From the NCBI GenBank assembly GCA_025506515.1, contig CM046447.1:87640852-87704851 (forward strand): a DNA stretch of 64,000 nucleotides, read 5' to 3'. This document shows, piece after piece, positions 11,101-22,430 of this stretch. Both the position numbers and the translations under genes were made by a program. Numbering within the stretch: the first letter of the stretch is position 1; the number at the start of each line of letters is the position of its first letter. The notes under the pieces were generated by a model. That model was not told the origin of the DNA. It ran no database searches and saw only the letters and a list, made by a program, of their open reading frames with translations. This stretch comes from Flaveria trinervia. Its lineage: Eukaryota > Streptophyta > Magnoliopsida > Asterales > Asteraceae.

Positions 11101-11696
11101 CCAAACCTACTTACGCGTGACCCCCCTCGGCCAAACCCACCTACGCGCGACCCCCCTCGGCCAAACCCACCTACGCGCGACCCCCCTCGGCCAAACCCAC
11201 CTACGCGCGACCCCCCTCGGCCAAACCCACCTACGCGCGACCCCCCTCGGCCAAACCCACCTACGCGCGACCCCCCTCGGCCAAACCCACCTACGCGCGA
11301 CCCCCCTCGGCCAAACCCACCTACACGCGATCCCCCTCGGCCAAACAACTTGTTGCGCGACCCCCCTCGGCCAAACCCACCTACGCGCGACCCGCCTCGG
11401 CCAACCCACCTACGCGCGACCCGCCTCGGCCAAACCCACCTACGCGCGCCCGCCTCGGCCAAACCCCCTACGCGCGACCCGCCTCGGCCAAACCCACCTA
11501 CGCGCGACCCGCCTCGGCCAAACCCACCTACGCGCGACCCGCCTCGGCCAAACCCACCTACGCGCGACCCGCCTCGGCCAAACCACCTACGCGCGACCCG
11601 CCTCGGCCAAACCCCCTACATGCGATCCCCCTCGGCCAAACCCACCTACACGCGATCCCCCTCGGCCAAACCAACCTGTTGCGCGACCCCCCTCGG
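11101..11696 (+). repeat. 30-bp G+C-rich minisatellite, 20 units
   Basis: The unit is CCAAACCCACCTACGCGCGA followed by CCCCCCTCGG. Units 1-10 (11101-11400) are exactly 30 bp each; units 11-20 are 29-31 bp and mostly read CCCGCC instead of CCCCCC. Units 8-9 (ACACGCGATC, then TTGTTGCGCG) recur as units 19-20, 325 bp later. Several frames on both strands stay open only because the unit has no stop; the predicted proteins are decapeptide repeats, so I do not call a gene. The flanks are GGTGGT-rich on the right and CTGACC-rich on the left. Confidence 0.97.
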
Positions 11697-13526
11697 AATG
11701 TGTACGATGACGGTGGTGGTTGTGGTGGTGATGTGGTGATTCCGATTTTGATTTAGTAGTTAATTAAGTTTGTTAATGATTCTAGTTGAATAAAAAATAT
11801 ACGATTTTTGACTCAATCAGATACTGAATCAAACATTTAAGTTTCAGTCAGATGCATATTTGATCAAAACTTCTAACTGTATCACCTTCTGACTCAATTA
11901 GATTTTACTGAGTCAGAGTATCACCCAGCCCCTTAATCAGTTGAATTTTTTTGAATAATTATGTTAATGATTATCATTCTTTAATCTGTGCTTTTATTTT
12001 AAAATATTTGTGTTTACAGTTATTATATCAAGTGGCTAAATTTATATAATTATATTATTTAATATGATTACGTCTAATGTTTGAAATTAAAAATGTTTCT
12101 TATTTTGGTGAAATTACTAAATGTTGTTTCTTATTTTTAATATAGTATATGTTCATTTTGTTTTAGTTCGTTCAAATTAACAAAGTACATGAATACCACC
12201 AATTTTATGGTAGTTGGTACACAATTAGTATTGTTATTCTTATTATCACTATTATTATTTTGCGTATTTTAAAACGGTAGATGATAGATATTAATCATGT
12301 CAAAACTTCAAATAGAATATTACCACATGCTTTCTAATTTGTTAGATCACAACTTCTCATTACTCGTATATTAAATGAAATAGAAATGAATAGTTAAATA
12401 TCAATTAAAATAATTATAATAATATATTTATTTATTGAATTATAATAATATAATTAAATAATAACAATATCTGTGTATTTAATTATATTTGTTTATTTAA
12501 TTTAAGTTCTAACCTGTAAATATTTCGTTACAAGTCAGCTCGGTTATTAAATATTTTTGTGTAAACTTTATATACAATGATCTATATCGATGTTGTCTAC
12601 GTTTTGATGTTAGTTTATTCAAAAATAAATCGGGTCTAATATAAATGTTTTCTACTCTACGTTTTAACGAGTCGGAATAATTGTAATCTATGTTCTTTCT
12701 TGGTTTATTGGATTTTAATAATCCAGACTATGTCTTAATTGGCCAATGATAATATGTATTATCAACTTGGTCAATAATAATCCTAACTTTCATTTATGTT
12801 GCCAAGAACATGACTACTAACATAATTATTCATTAATTTATTCTTGATTTTCACTCGATTTTACTTATGATGATGACTATGAATGAAATAGGGAAACATA
12901 CAATAAATAGAGCGAAAAATGAGTGTAAATCAAGCATAAATCGATTATAACTATACTACTAGGATTGTCATTGATAATAATAATTATAGGTACGATTATT
13001 ATTAGTAAACTGATAGTATAGATTATTATTAACCAATAGATCATATTTTGAATCATTAAAATTTAATTTGTCTTCTTTTTTTTTATATACATTTTTACTT
13101 GGTTTAAGTTTCAATATAGTTTTGTTTGAAAAAGAGATTAGTCATGTATAATATGTTTTCCTTTAATTGTATATATTCTAGTTGTTTTATGGTTTGATGC
13201 GAAAATAGTCCCAATACAAATCGGGTTAGTATGTACTTTATCAAATCGCGTATAATATTGTCGCAACACACTACCGATAAGAAAAAGCTGTTGCGTTTAA
13301 AAGTGGCCGCCATCGCCATAGCCTGAATTACTAAAGACTTTTCGACCAAATGAAAGAACCCAATGTGGGTACAAGGGCCTACTGATTTTGTCGTTGGGGC
13401 AAAGTGAATAGTGTGTTGGACCATATATGAAAGTTGAATATTAGATTTTGAAGTTGTCAATTGTGTTAATCTAACTAATTTTCTTAAGTTGTGTTAGACA
13501 TATCATTCATATTCCAATTTTTTATA
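11697..13526. other. AT-rich non-genic region
   Basis: No gene is recognised. It contains a TCTGACTCA/TGAGTCAGA dyad region around 11800-11920 and the plus-orientation copy (12186-12285) of the repeat at 9143-9215. An open frame at 13104-13460 (minus) has no motif I recognise. Confidence 0.5.
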
Positions 13527-13740
13527 TTAAGTTAGATACATGTTACACAAATTGAAATTAAAAAATAATATACCATATTATATATATATATATATGTATG
13601 TATATATATATGTATATATATATATATATTATAGATAATCTATCAATAAAATTATTATATGTTATTAATATAGATAACAAATATATTTAAATTATAAATA
13701 ACAATATATAAAATGATTTTATTATTCACAAATATCCATA

Positions 13741-13786
<46 letters not shown>

Positions 13787-14079
13787 ATTATAGTTTTAAT
13801 AATAATTAGTTACAAATTAATTTGTATTTCAAAAAAAATTAAGTCTCATTAAAGTACTTTTACTGAATTTTATTGTTTCTATATAATTTTATGAATAATA
13901 GAGTATTAAATAATTATTTATTAAGAACATTTTTTGAAATCAAGTTTTTTACTAAAAAATAATAAATTTATTATGGTGAATACATGTGTTCTAGCCAAGG
14001 TGTAACTTAGATGAAAATAATATAAACGTGCTATAAAAATATGATGTAACTAATAGTTATTTTGTTTTATTAGTATAGA
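13527..14079 (-). mobile_element. Helitron-like non-autonomous repeat, copy 1
   Basis: The minus strand starts A|TCTATACTAATAAAAC at 14079, a Helitron-type 5' end. It ends at a degraded CTRR (TTAA, 13527-13530) preceded by a decayed hairpin segment. It aligns over its whole length with 46674-47112: both share AATTAAGT, GAAATCAAG-like and GAAAATAATAT blocks in the same order. Two (TA)n tracts interrupt it at about 13571-13632 and 13744-13782. No coding capacity. Confidence 0.6.
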
Positions 14080-14205
14080 TTTAAAAGATACAATTTGGTT
14101 GTTTCTATTTAACTATGGGCTATATCTAGAAATAAAATTAAAGTAACTACTTTTCTAATCCACACTTATGAAACATCAAGCATACCATATTAAAGCTTAT
14201 ATAGC

Positions 14206-14608
14206 CAATGTTTTCAGAATCGGATCGAACGTCGAACCAGACGTCTTACTGGTTTGATAGTCGGACCGGTCGGACTGGTTGGACCGGATTAAACTATATT
14301 TATATATGTAATTAATTATAAGTAATTTATTTATGTTTTATATATGTATTCTATAGTTATAGATAAAATTTAACTATATTTATGTATTCAACGTACTAAT
14401 TTATGGTTTAACACCATGTTTTTACCTATTAAAATTCAAAATAAATAAATAAATACCAAAACTAGTTTGGTTTCTAGGTCCGAGCAGCGGGACGAACCGG
14501 CCGCTTCGACCACTAAAAAATAATCCGTATCAGACCTGACCGGCCACCAGACCGATCCCCGCTCGAACCGATCGGACCGGCCAGTCCGATCTGGTCTCCA
14601 AAACATTG
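14206..14608. mobile_element. hAT-type MITE, 403 bp, perfect 8-bp TSD
   Basis: The ends are inverted: left CAATGTTTTCAGAATCGGAT, right reverse-complemented CAATGTTTTGGAGACCAGAT. TATATAGC is duplicated exactly at 14198-14205 and 14609-14616. Subterminal blocks are rich in CGGACCGGTC/GACCGGCC motifs. No coding sequence. The element at about 61238-62111 has related ends. Confidence 0.85.
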
Positions 14609-14616
14609 TATATAGC

Positions 14617-17567
14617 GATGTGATATGCAATCTGAATTCTTATATGTACTTTATATTTGTAACATAACGTCTTCTAATAGTTACAAAAACGCCATCTTAA
14701 ATTCATTTATCAACTATATTTACGTATGTGACGTATCTACTTTTGCTCTTATAAACCTTCCATGTGTGGAAGACTAGATGCAAATTACATATTCTTCTAG
14801 ATTGTATGTGTATCATTATATTCTTTATATAAGTGTATTGTTGAAACACCTTCATATACCATGTTTAGCAACTCTTTTACTCATCAGTGCTTGACAATAA
14901 ATAATAACTTTTGTTCATCAATAGTAAGGTTTAGTAATCCTCAGTTCTTGCTGAGATATCAACACGTTAAGTGTGTCAAGTAACTAACATAGTTTCCCTA
15001 ATTTATTTTGTAACTACTTATCCCAACATGCATCCATCAATTCGTTAATCATTTATAAAGTTGCATTAACCTTTGAGATAGCTTAATTCCACAATGATCA
15101 AAGTTGCATTCCTAAGGAAAATATACGTGAGATCCTCACATGATAATCGTCTTTGTTCTACAAGTTATTTTGGGAAAGATTTGGATGCCGTAAAAGTGTC
15201 TACCAAAGTATCAAACTTGTCACTTGAGGCCTTAATAGAATGTAGGTTAGGGGATTTGGTTGTTTTTCTTTATATCTTTGTAAAAAAGTTTTATTTAAAC
15301 AAATCAATAGAGGAAAAAATAAATTTTGAGCATAGGTTAGGAGATTCAAGAAGGTTTTCCAATGATGATGAGTTTCTTTTTTGATAGTGTTTCTAGGTGA
15401 CCGAGAGCATCAAAATCAGTATAAACGATTGAAATCTTGTCCCAAAAAGATTCACTCAGGTAATAAGGATCATTCTAAACGTTGTTCAAAGACATTTTCG
15501 AGCATCCTTCTATCAGTTACATGTATGTATAGATCATGATCTCCATAGTATTGGTTTGATTCACCCAAATAGATAACCACCAACCATGGTCTAGTGAAGT
15601 AATTATGTATGTAGTTTGTTTGTTTTAGATCTCGATGGTAAAGTAGTTTAGTATTATGTAATATTGTCTATAAACAATTAAAGAGATTACAACTAATGAA
15701 AAGGGTGATTGTATTATATAATAAATAAATGATAAATAATTACATTCATGATGAGAATTGAATAATTAAAAATTCATAAAAGACACGAAAGTAGATACAG
15801 GGGTGGAAGATAACGCCAATATATTACACAAAAAGTTAAAAAAGATAATGTCAAACATCGCTTTATGCTACTTGAAGCATTTTTCTCTAACCATAAGCTA
15901 CATGTTAATCAACATCAACATACATTAATAAACAATAATACTACCTTTCCTAGGTTTATACTTTATACCTTGTCAAAATAGCGGGGTACTAACTGCATTA
16001 GATTGAACATTGTGTTGATGGCCAAACATCCTCGTTATGTGATTAATGAAGTACGTGTACAGATTATGCAACCTTGGCCACAAAACAACGCTCAAGTATA
16101 TTGCATGTTTTCTTGAACGAGGAAATAAATGGTGGAAAGTACCTAAACTAAATGCTTCATGATGTTTTTATATATAAGTTTATATTTAGAAGATGCAGCA
16201 TATGTTATGTCGGGACACGACGAGCATCATACAAAAGAAAGGAGTACTTAGTAGCACATTGAAATTCTACTGATCCAACGACAATGGCCTTATCACTGAC
16301 TGTTCATAATGTAAGAACTATCACCACTTGTATAACATGATCATTAACCAATCATGAGTAACAATTGATTTCTGATTAATATTGGGTTTCAATATTAAGA
16401 CAACCACCATTATAAATCGGCACTCGTCTATATGTATCGTATAGCCTTATACGAGGTGTATTAGTTCGAATACAGTGAAAACAAGGAAAAATCAGAGAGG
16501 GGCTGTCAGAGTGTTATACGCCCCGTATAGCCCTATCCGGCACATGTAGGCCAATACGACGCATTTAACATATTTCGACATTGACAACGTGGAAAAACTC
16601 AAGTGCCTATTAGAGAGGTTATTTGTACGCCCCATCTAGGGCTATACAATCTCCCTCTACGAGGCGTATAGGGCAGTACGAACCGTATCGAAATCTGAAA
16701 GCGTTAATTTATAATTGGGTGGTTTCCCAATGACCCGACCCTTAATATTTCCTTTGATATTATTCTAGTGACTTCCATCTCAAGATCACCATATTCACTA
16801 TCTAACCTTCTGTGTTACTTCTCTTTTATAAGCTTAACTGAAGAGTTTTTTTATCTTGATATCACTGAATGATGTACATGTTTTAAATAAGAAATGTCGG
16901 ATACCTAAAGTTATATTCTTTATTTCTAACACTCTAATACGTAAAAGAAAACATAAAACCCAAAATAAAAAAAAATTGAGTATTTTATACGTAAATAACA
17001 TGCAAAATAGCAAGTACACAAAAAATATTTCATGTAACTATACCAAAATTTATAATTTCACCGGTTGTGTTTGTTTGGTTATGAATTTTTTTTAATAGTT
17101 AAAAGAGATGTGACCCTATACTATAAAAAACTACCAAACCAAACACTCCACTACACAAATCGTGTCATGCACATCAAATCATATCAATGCTACAAGGAAA
17201 TGACATAAGACCATTGTCCTTTGTTAATTCACTTATCAATTAATCATTATCCTTTGAAATTGTTTGTTTAATTCAAATTCATTTCTTATTCTACTACATT
17301 ATATTAGACCACTAGTCATCCACAAAACCATACATGAACGCAATCATTGGTTTACTATGAAAACCCAAGAACCAGATCTAGAGTTTTAAAAACCTAGAAA
17401 TGTGAAAACGATCCAAAAAAAATATATGTTAGAGCATTAGCTCAATACCATGTGGAGACATGTTATGGTAATACTCTTATACTTAATTAAAAATCAGATA
17501 CAAACTCTAACTCAACAAGATGACAAACAATTAGACATTCTACATAAGTTCTCAAATCATCAATATA
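14617..17567. other. Non-genic region with GTATAGCCCTATACG-like repeats
   Basis: No gene is recognised. An open frame at 15094-15384 (plus, 96 codons) has no recognisable domain. About 16430-16690 repeats motifs such as ACGCCCCGTATAGCCCTAT and ACGAGGCGTATAGGGC. About 17061-17148 is bounded by TGTGTTTGTTTGGTTA and AACCAAACACTCCA and may be a very short MITE. Confidence 0.45.
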
Positions 17568-17572
17568 GTGAC

Positions 17573-18012
17573 TGTGAAGTAATAAAAGTCAAAACAAGTG
17601 ATAACTTCCGAAGTTAAGTTTCTTCCGAAGTTAAGTTTCTTCCAAAGCTTAACATAGTTCTTCCGAAGCTAAGTTGATATCTTCCGAAGCTAAGTTGATA
17701 TCTTTCGAAGGTTATGTTTGCTTCGGAAGGGATTTGAAGTTTACTTTGGATCTCTTCCGAAGTATGTATGTCTTCCAAAGGGAATCTTTCGAAGGGTTAT
17801 TTCCGTTCGGAAGATATAGTGCAGGGTCCTTAGTGTAAATTCTCAACCTTTGTTGAGTGTGTCTGTTATTGTTAGTTATTTACTATAAATAGGGGCTTGA
17901 TATAATCGGTGAGGTATCCAAAATTAATACCAGTTCACAATTACATTCTTTCTTATATCATCTTTGTATTGAATGATCAAATTCTGTATTTATATTCTCA
18001 ATTAGTTCAACA
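17573..18012 (+). repeat. 5' LTR of the 17.6-kb Copia
   Basis: 440 bp, TGTGAAG...CAACA. The first about 240 bp hold many CTTCCGAAG palindromes and variants (CTTCGGAAG, TTTCGAAGG). A TATA-like ACTATAAATAGGGG lies at about 17882-17895, a plausible promoter with start near 17915. The 3' LTR matches closely but lacks two of the motif units. Confidence 0.93.
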
Positions 18013-18082
18013 ATTGGTATCAAAGCCTGGTTAGAGGCTCAATTGAGGATCAAGATTCAATCAAGATCGATTGGCGGCAACA

Positions 18083-18856
18083 ATGGTGTCAACAAAGTTC
18101 GAGGTTGAGAAATTCGACCGGAAGAACGACTTTTGGTTATGGCGGTTGAAGATGAAGGCATTACTCGTTCACCAATGAGTATTGGATGCCTTGGCCAGAG
18201 AATCCAAGTTGCCGAATACAATATCAGACAAGGAGAAGAAGGAGATGCTAGAACAGACACACAGATCAATCATCTTGAACTTGGGGGATCAAGTACTCAG
18301 AGAAGTATCGAAGACATCTGCTGTAGGGGTCTGGGCAAATGGAAAGTTTGTACATGATGAAGTCTCTTGCGAATAGGTTGTATCTCAAGAAATGGTTGTA
18401 CACACTCCAAATGGCTCCTGGGAAGTCAATTGAAAATCATACCGATGAATTCAACAAGTTTGTGTGGATCTTGAGAACATCGAAGTGGAATTAGATGATA
18501 AAGATCAAGCAATCATATTTTTGACATCTTTGCCATCCTCTTATGAGTACTTTGTGGATACTTTGATGTATGGTAGGGACACATTTACCATGGAAGAAGT
18601 GTTGGCAACTCTCAATTCAAAAGAATTGAAGAAGAGAACTGATTATAAGGAAGATGGTGGAGAGAGCTTGGTAGTCAGGGGAAGATCTGAACAAAGAAAC
18701 TTCAAGCAGAGAAGTTTCTCAAAGTCTTGGTCCAAGTATAAAAGGAGGTGTTATGTGTGTGGATCTGCAAAGCACTTCAAGAAATATTGTCCTAACTGGA
18801 AAAGGAATAAGGATGAATCAAGTGGATCAAAAACTCATTCCGGACACAATGCATAA
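18083..18856 (+). pseudogene. Copia gag remnant
   Basis: The frame starts MVSTKFEVEKFDRKND, usual for plant Copia nucleocapsid precursors. It is broken by stops and shifts between about 18170 and 18460. The last part (18464-18856) is open and ends with a CCHC zinc knuckle, CYVCGSAKHFKKYC, encoded at 18749-18790. Gag packages the element RNA. The product cannot be made as one protein from this copy. Confidence 0.88.
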
Positions 18857-18924
18857 GATGATTCCTCTGATGGATATGAAAGTGCAGATGTGTTGGCTGT
18901 CACAAACAGTGGGAAGGAGGATGA

Positions 18925-20072
18925 GTGGGGATGGATTCAGGGTGCTTATACTATATTTCACCTATGAAAGAGTTCTTTAAAGATTTGAAGGTTGAAGATC
19001 TTGGATCAGTAAAGGTAGGGGATGATAGGTCTTGCAAGATTGTGGGTCATGGTACAGTGACTCTGAAAATGAAGAATGGCATGGAAGTGGATCTTTATGA
19101 CGTAAGGTATATTCCTAGTCTTAAAAGGATCTTGTTGTCTTTAGGGCTGTTGGAGAGTTCTAGTAACCATGTTTGTCTTAGAGATGGTAAGGCTAAGGTG
19201 AGTAAGGGGTCAATGGTAGTGTTGTCTGGTAGTAGAATGGATAATAATATCTATTTACTAGGCAATGCTGGTGTAATAGAATCTCAGGTGGTATTTACCT
19301 CAAGTGATAGTAGTTCTAAGGCCATGTTATAGCATAGGAGGCTTGGTCATATCAGTCATCAGGGGCTGGTGGAGTTACAGAAACAACAGTTAATGACTGA
19401 GTTGAGAAGTTGTGATTTTGGTTTTTGTGAAACCTATATTCTTGGTAAGCATAAGAGGGTAAAGTTTACACAGGCTAGGCATATCACAAATGGGGTATTA
19501 GACTACATTCATTCTGATTTATGGGGTTCTGCTAAGGTTGATTCCTTGGGTGGTGCTAGATACTTTATGACCTTGATTGATGATTTTTCTAGGAGAGTTT
19601 GGGTTGTTGTCTTGAAGAATAAGAGTGATGCTTTCAGTAAATTTAAGGAATGGAAGTATTGGTGGAAACTCAGACTGAAAGAAAGGTCAAGAAGCTTAGA
19701 ACTGATAATGGGTTAGAGTTCTGCAATCATGAGTTTAATCAGTTTTGTAAAACTTATGGTATTGCTAGACATAGAACTGTGCCAAGGAATCCACAACAGA
19801 ATGGTTTGGCTGAGAGGATGAATAGAACTTTACTTGAAAATGTGAGGTGCATGTTGGCTAGTTCTAGTTTAGCCAAGATGTTTTGGGCTGAAGCTGTTTT
19901 AACTGCGGCTTATTTGGTCAATAGATCTCCATTAGCTGCATTAGACATGAGAACACCTATGGAGGCATGGTCAGGAAGAAAGAATGACTATGGGGAACTT
20001 AAGGTGTTTGGATCTTTGGCTTATGCTCATGTTAGCCAAGGGAAATTAGAACCTAGGGATATGTTTTTCTAG
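18925..20072 (+). pseudogene. Copia protease and integrase remnant
   Basis: The aspartic protease region shows DSGC (18935 on), where the family usually has DSG followed by a small residue. It then passes through the GAG-preintegrase HRRLGHISHQGL after a stop at 19330. The integrase core contains HSDLWG, LIDDFSRRVWV, TDNGLEF and NPQQNGLAERMNRTLLE, so all three DDE residues are visible. A frameshift near 19665 and several stops split it. Integrase would insert the cDNA and protease would cut the polyprotein. Confidence 0.9.
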
Positions 20073-20454
20073 GATACCCTAAGGGTGTGAAGGGGTATAG
20101 GTTGTGGAGACTAGATGGAGGCAGACCTAGGGTGATAGTGAGTAGAGATGTGATTTTCCAATGTACAAGGACATTGAGAAAAAGGGAAGTCAGAAATAGA
20201 AGATTAGAGTGGGTTTCAGATTGAGGTGGAGCAGCAGGGTGTGAATGATAAGAGTGTTGATCATGGCACTTTTAATAGCCAGGAAGTTGGTGTGGATGAT
20301 TACCAGTTGGCTAGGGATAGACAAAGGAGGCAAGTGATACCTCCACTCAGGTATAGAGAGGGGATGGATTTGTCTGTATTGGCCTTTGTTATTACTGAAA
20401 AAGAAAGCATCTATGAACCATTTCATACTCTGAGAAAACTTCTATGAAAGAAAG

Positions 20455-21980
20455 CTCAAAATGGTATAAGACCATGGAGGAAGAGATGGAATCTTTGTAT
20501 AAGAATGGCATATGGGAGATGGTTAATAAACCTGAGGGTCACAGGCCTATGTCATGTAATTGACTATTCAAACTGAAAGATGGAATTTCTGAAGGTGAAC
20601 CTCCTAGGTACAAGGCTAGATTAGTAGCTAAGGGGTTTACTCAAAAGCTAAAGGTGGATTAGAATGAGATTTTTTCACCTGTGGTGAAGCATTCCTCCAT
20701 CAGAGTTATGTTGTCATTGACTGCGTCTATGGATATGGAGCTACATCAGTTAGTTGTGAAGACTGCATTTTTGCATGGGAAGCTGGATGAAACTATCTAT
20801 ATGAAGCAGCCGGAGGAGTTTGAGGTTAAGGGGCAGGAAGATAAGGTGTGTCTCCTTAAGAAGTCCCTATATGGGCTGAAGCAATCTCCTAGATATAGTA
20901 TAAAATGTATGATGAACATATGGTGATAAATGGGTTTAACAGGAGTAGCTATGATACTTGTGTCTATTTTATGAAATATAGTGAGAACAAATTTATGTAT
21001 TTGTTGTTTTATGTTGATGACATGTTGGTGACTTGTTCTGACTTGGAAGAAGTTGAGGCTACTAAGAAGATGTTGATGTCAGAGTTTGAGATGAAAGATC
21101 TAGGTGAAGCAAAGAAGATATTGGGCATGAAGATCACAAGAGATAGAGAACATAAGGTGTTGAAGCTGTCTCAAAGGTCTTATTTGGAGAAGGTACTTAG
21201 TAACTATAGGATGAATGATGTGAAGCCAGTAATTGTTCCTATAGGTGCTCATATTAAACTGTCAAGCCATGATTGTCCTAAGTCAGATGCTGAAGTTAGG
21301 TATATGGAGAAAGTGCCTTATGCCAATGTTGTTGGGAGCTTGATGTACTTGATGGTTTGTACAAGGCTGGATATTGGATATGCTGTGAGTTTAGTCAGCA
21401 GGTATTTGTTAAATCCGAGTAAAGCTCATTGGGTTGTTGTGAAATGGATCTTGAGATATCTCAGGGGTACTAAGCATTATGGTTTAGTGTTTGGACATCA
21501 TGAACATGAGAAGGTTGACAGGTTGTTGGTTATGTGGATTCAGATTTTGCCAAGGATCTAGATAGAGGAAGATTTATCACAGGATATGCATTTCAAGTAC
21601 TGTGTAACTTGGTAGTTGAAAAACTCTATTGCAGCATGTGGTGGCATTATCTATAACAGAGGCTGAGTACATAGCTTTGACTGAGGGAGTCAACGAAGCT
21701 ATGTGGTTGCATGGTTTTATTTCTGAGTTGGGAATATAGGTTGCAGACTTAGTGGTATTCTGTGATAACCAGGGTGCAGTTCAATTGTCAAAGAATAACA
21801 CGTTTCATGAGAGGAAAAACACATTAATGTGAAGTTACACTTTATAAGGTATGTGGTGAATGCTGGGAATGTGAAAGTGGAAAGTGTGTCTACTTTGGAG
21901 AATCCAGCAGATGCGTTTATAGAGTCTCTGCCTGGTATGAAGTTCAAGTTTTGTTTGGATGCATTGGGAGTTGGTTAAAA
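20455..21980 (+). pseudogene. Copia reverse transcriptase and RNase H remnant
   Basis: RT starts with KWYKTMEEEMESL. It continues through ARLVAKGFTQ, KTAFLHGKLDETIYMKQPEEF and LLKKSLYGLKQSPR, and has the catalytic YVDD (MYLLFYVDDMLVT) near 21010. Stops replace family residues near 20560 and 20660, and a frameshift lies near 20905. RNase H follows from about 21540 in shifted frames and runs into the polypurine tract. Not functional. Confidence 0.9.
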
Positions 21981-22007
21981 TCTTGTTTTGAATTTTAAGG
22001 TGGAGAT

Positions 22008-22425
22008 TGTGAAGTATTAAAATCCAAAACAAATGATAACTTCCGAAGTTAAGTTTCTTCCGAAGCTTAACATAGTTCTTCCGAAGCTAAGTTGATATCT
22101 TCCGAAAGTTATGTTTGCTTCGGAAGGTATTTGAAGTTTACTTTGAATATCTTCCGAATTATGTATATCTTCCAAAAGGAATCTTCTGAAGGATTATTTC
22201 CGTTCGAAAGATATAATGTAAGGTCCTTAGTGTAAATTCTCAACCTTTGTTAAGTATGTCTTTTATTGTTAGTTATTCACTATAAATAGGGGCTTGATGT
22301 AATCGGTGAGGTATTCAAAATTAATACCAATTCACAATTTCATAGTTCACAATTTCATTCTTTCTTATATCATCTTTGTATTGAATTGATCAAATTCTGT
22401 GTTCATATTCTCAATTAGTTCGACA
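22008..22425 (+). repeat. 3' LTR of the 17.6-kb Copia
   Basis: 418 bp, TGTGAAG...CGACA. It is colinear with the 5' LTR, minus repeated CTTCCGAAG-type units near the start and with a short duplication (TTCACAATTTCA) near 22340. It includes the same TATA-like ACTATAAATAGGGG near 22279. LTR divergence is visible but modest. Confidence 0.93.
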
Positions 22426-22430
22426 GTGAC

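Larger units (their letters stand above)
17573..22425 (+). mobile_element. Copia retrotransposon (Tork/Tnt1-like), both LTRs, degenerate
   Basis: A complete insertion of 4,853 bp flanked by GTGAC (17568-17572 and 22426-22430). After the 5' LTR comes TGGTATCAAAGCCTGG, close to the initiator-tRNA-Met primer site. The purine-rich AAGGTGGAGAT lies just before the 3' LTR. Domain order is gag, protease, integrase, RT, RNase H, which defines Copia. All frames are broken by stops and shifts, so it cannot move on its own. Tork/Tnt1 placement is inferred from the CYVCGSAKHFKKYC knuckle and the RT sequence. Confidence 0.95.

Noticed and set aside
11101..11696. Regular 30-bp repeats resembling a CRISPR array
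   Set aside because: Units are head-to-tail without unique spacers, in a plant nuclear context.
11065..11739. Open frames of 100-224 codons on both strands
   Set aside because: They are the 30-bp minisatellite read in its stop-free frames; no non-repetitive domain is attached.
13104..13460. 118-codon minus-strand frame
   Set aside because: No family recognised; lies in repeat-rich DNA next to a Helitron-like copy.
15094..15384. 96-codon plus-strand frame
   Set aside because: No recognisable motif; length is within chance for AT-rich DNA with few neighbouring signals.
17595..17815. CTTCCGAAG array as heat-shock elements like those of ONSEN
   Set aside because: Heat-shock elements need alternating GAA and TTC blocks with two-base gaps; here TTC and GAA are one base apart.
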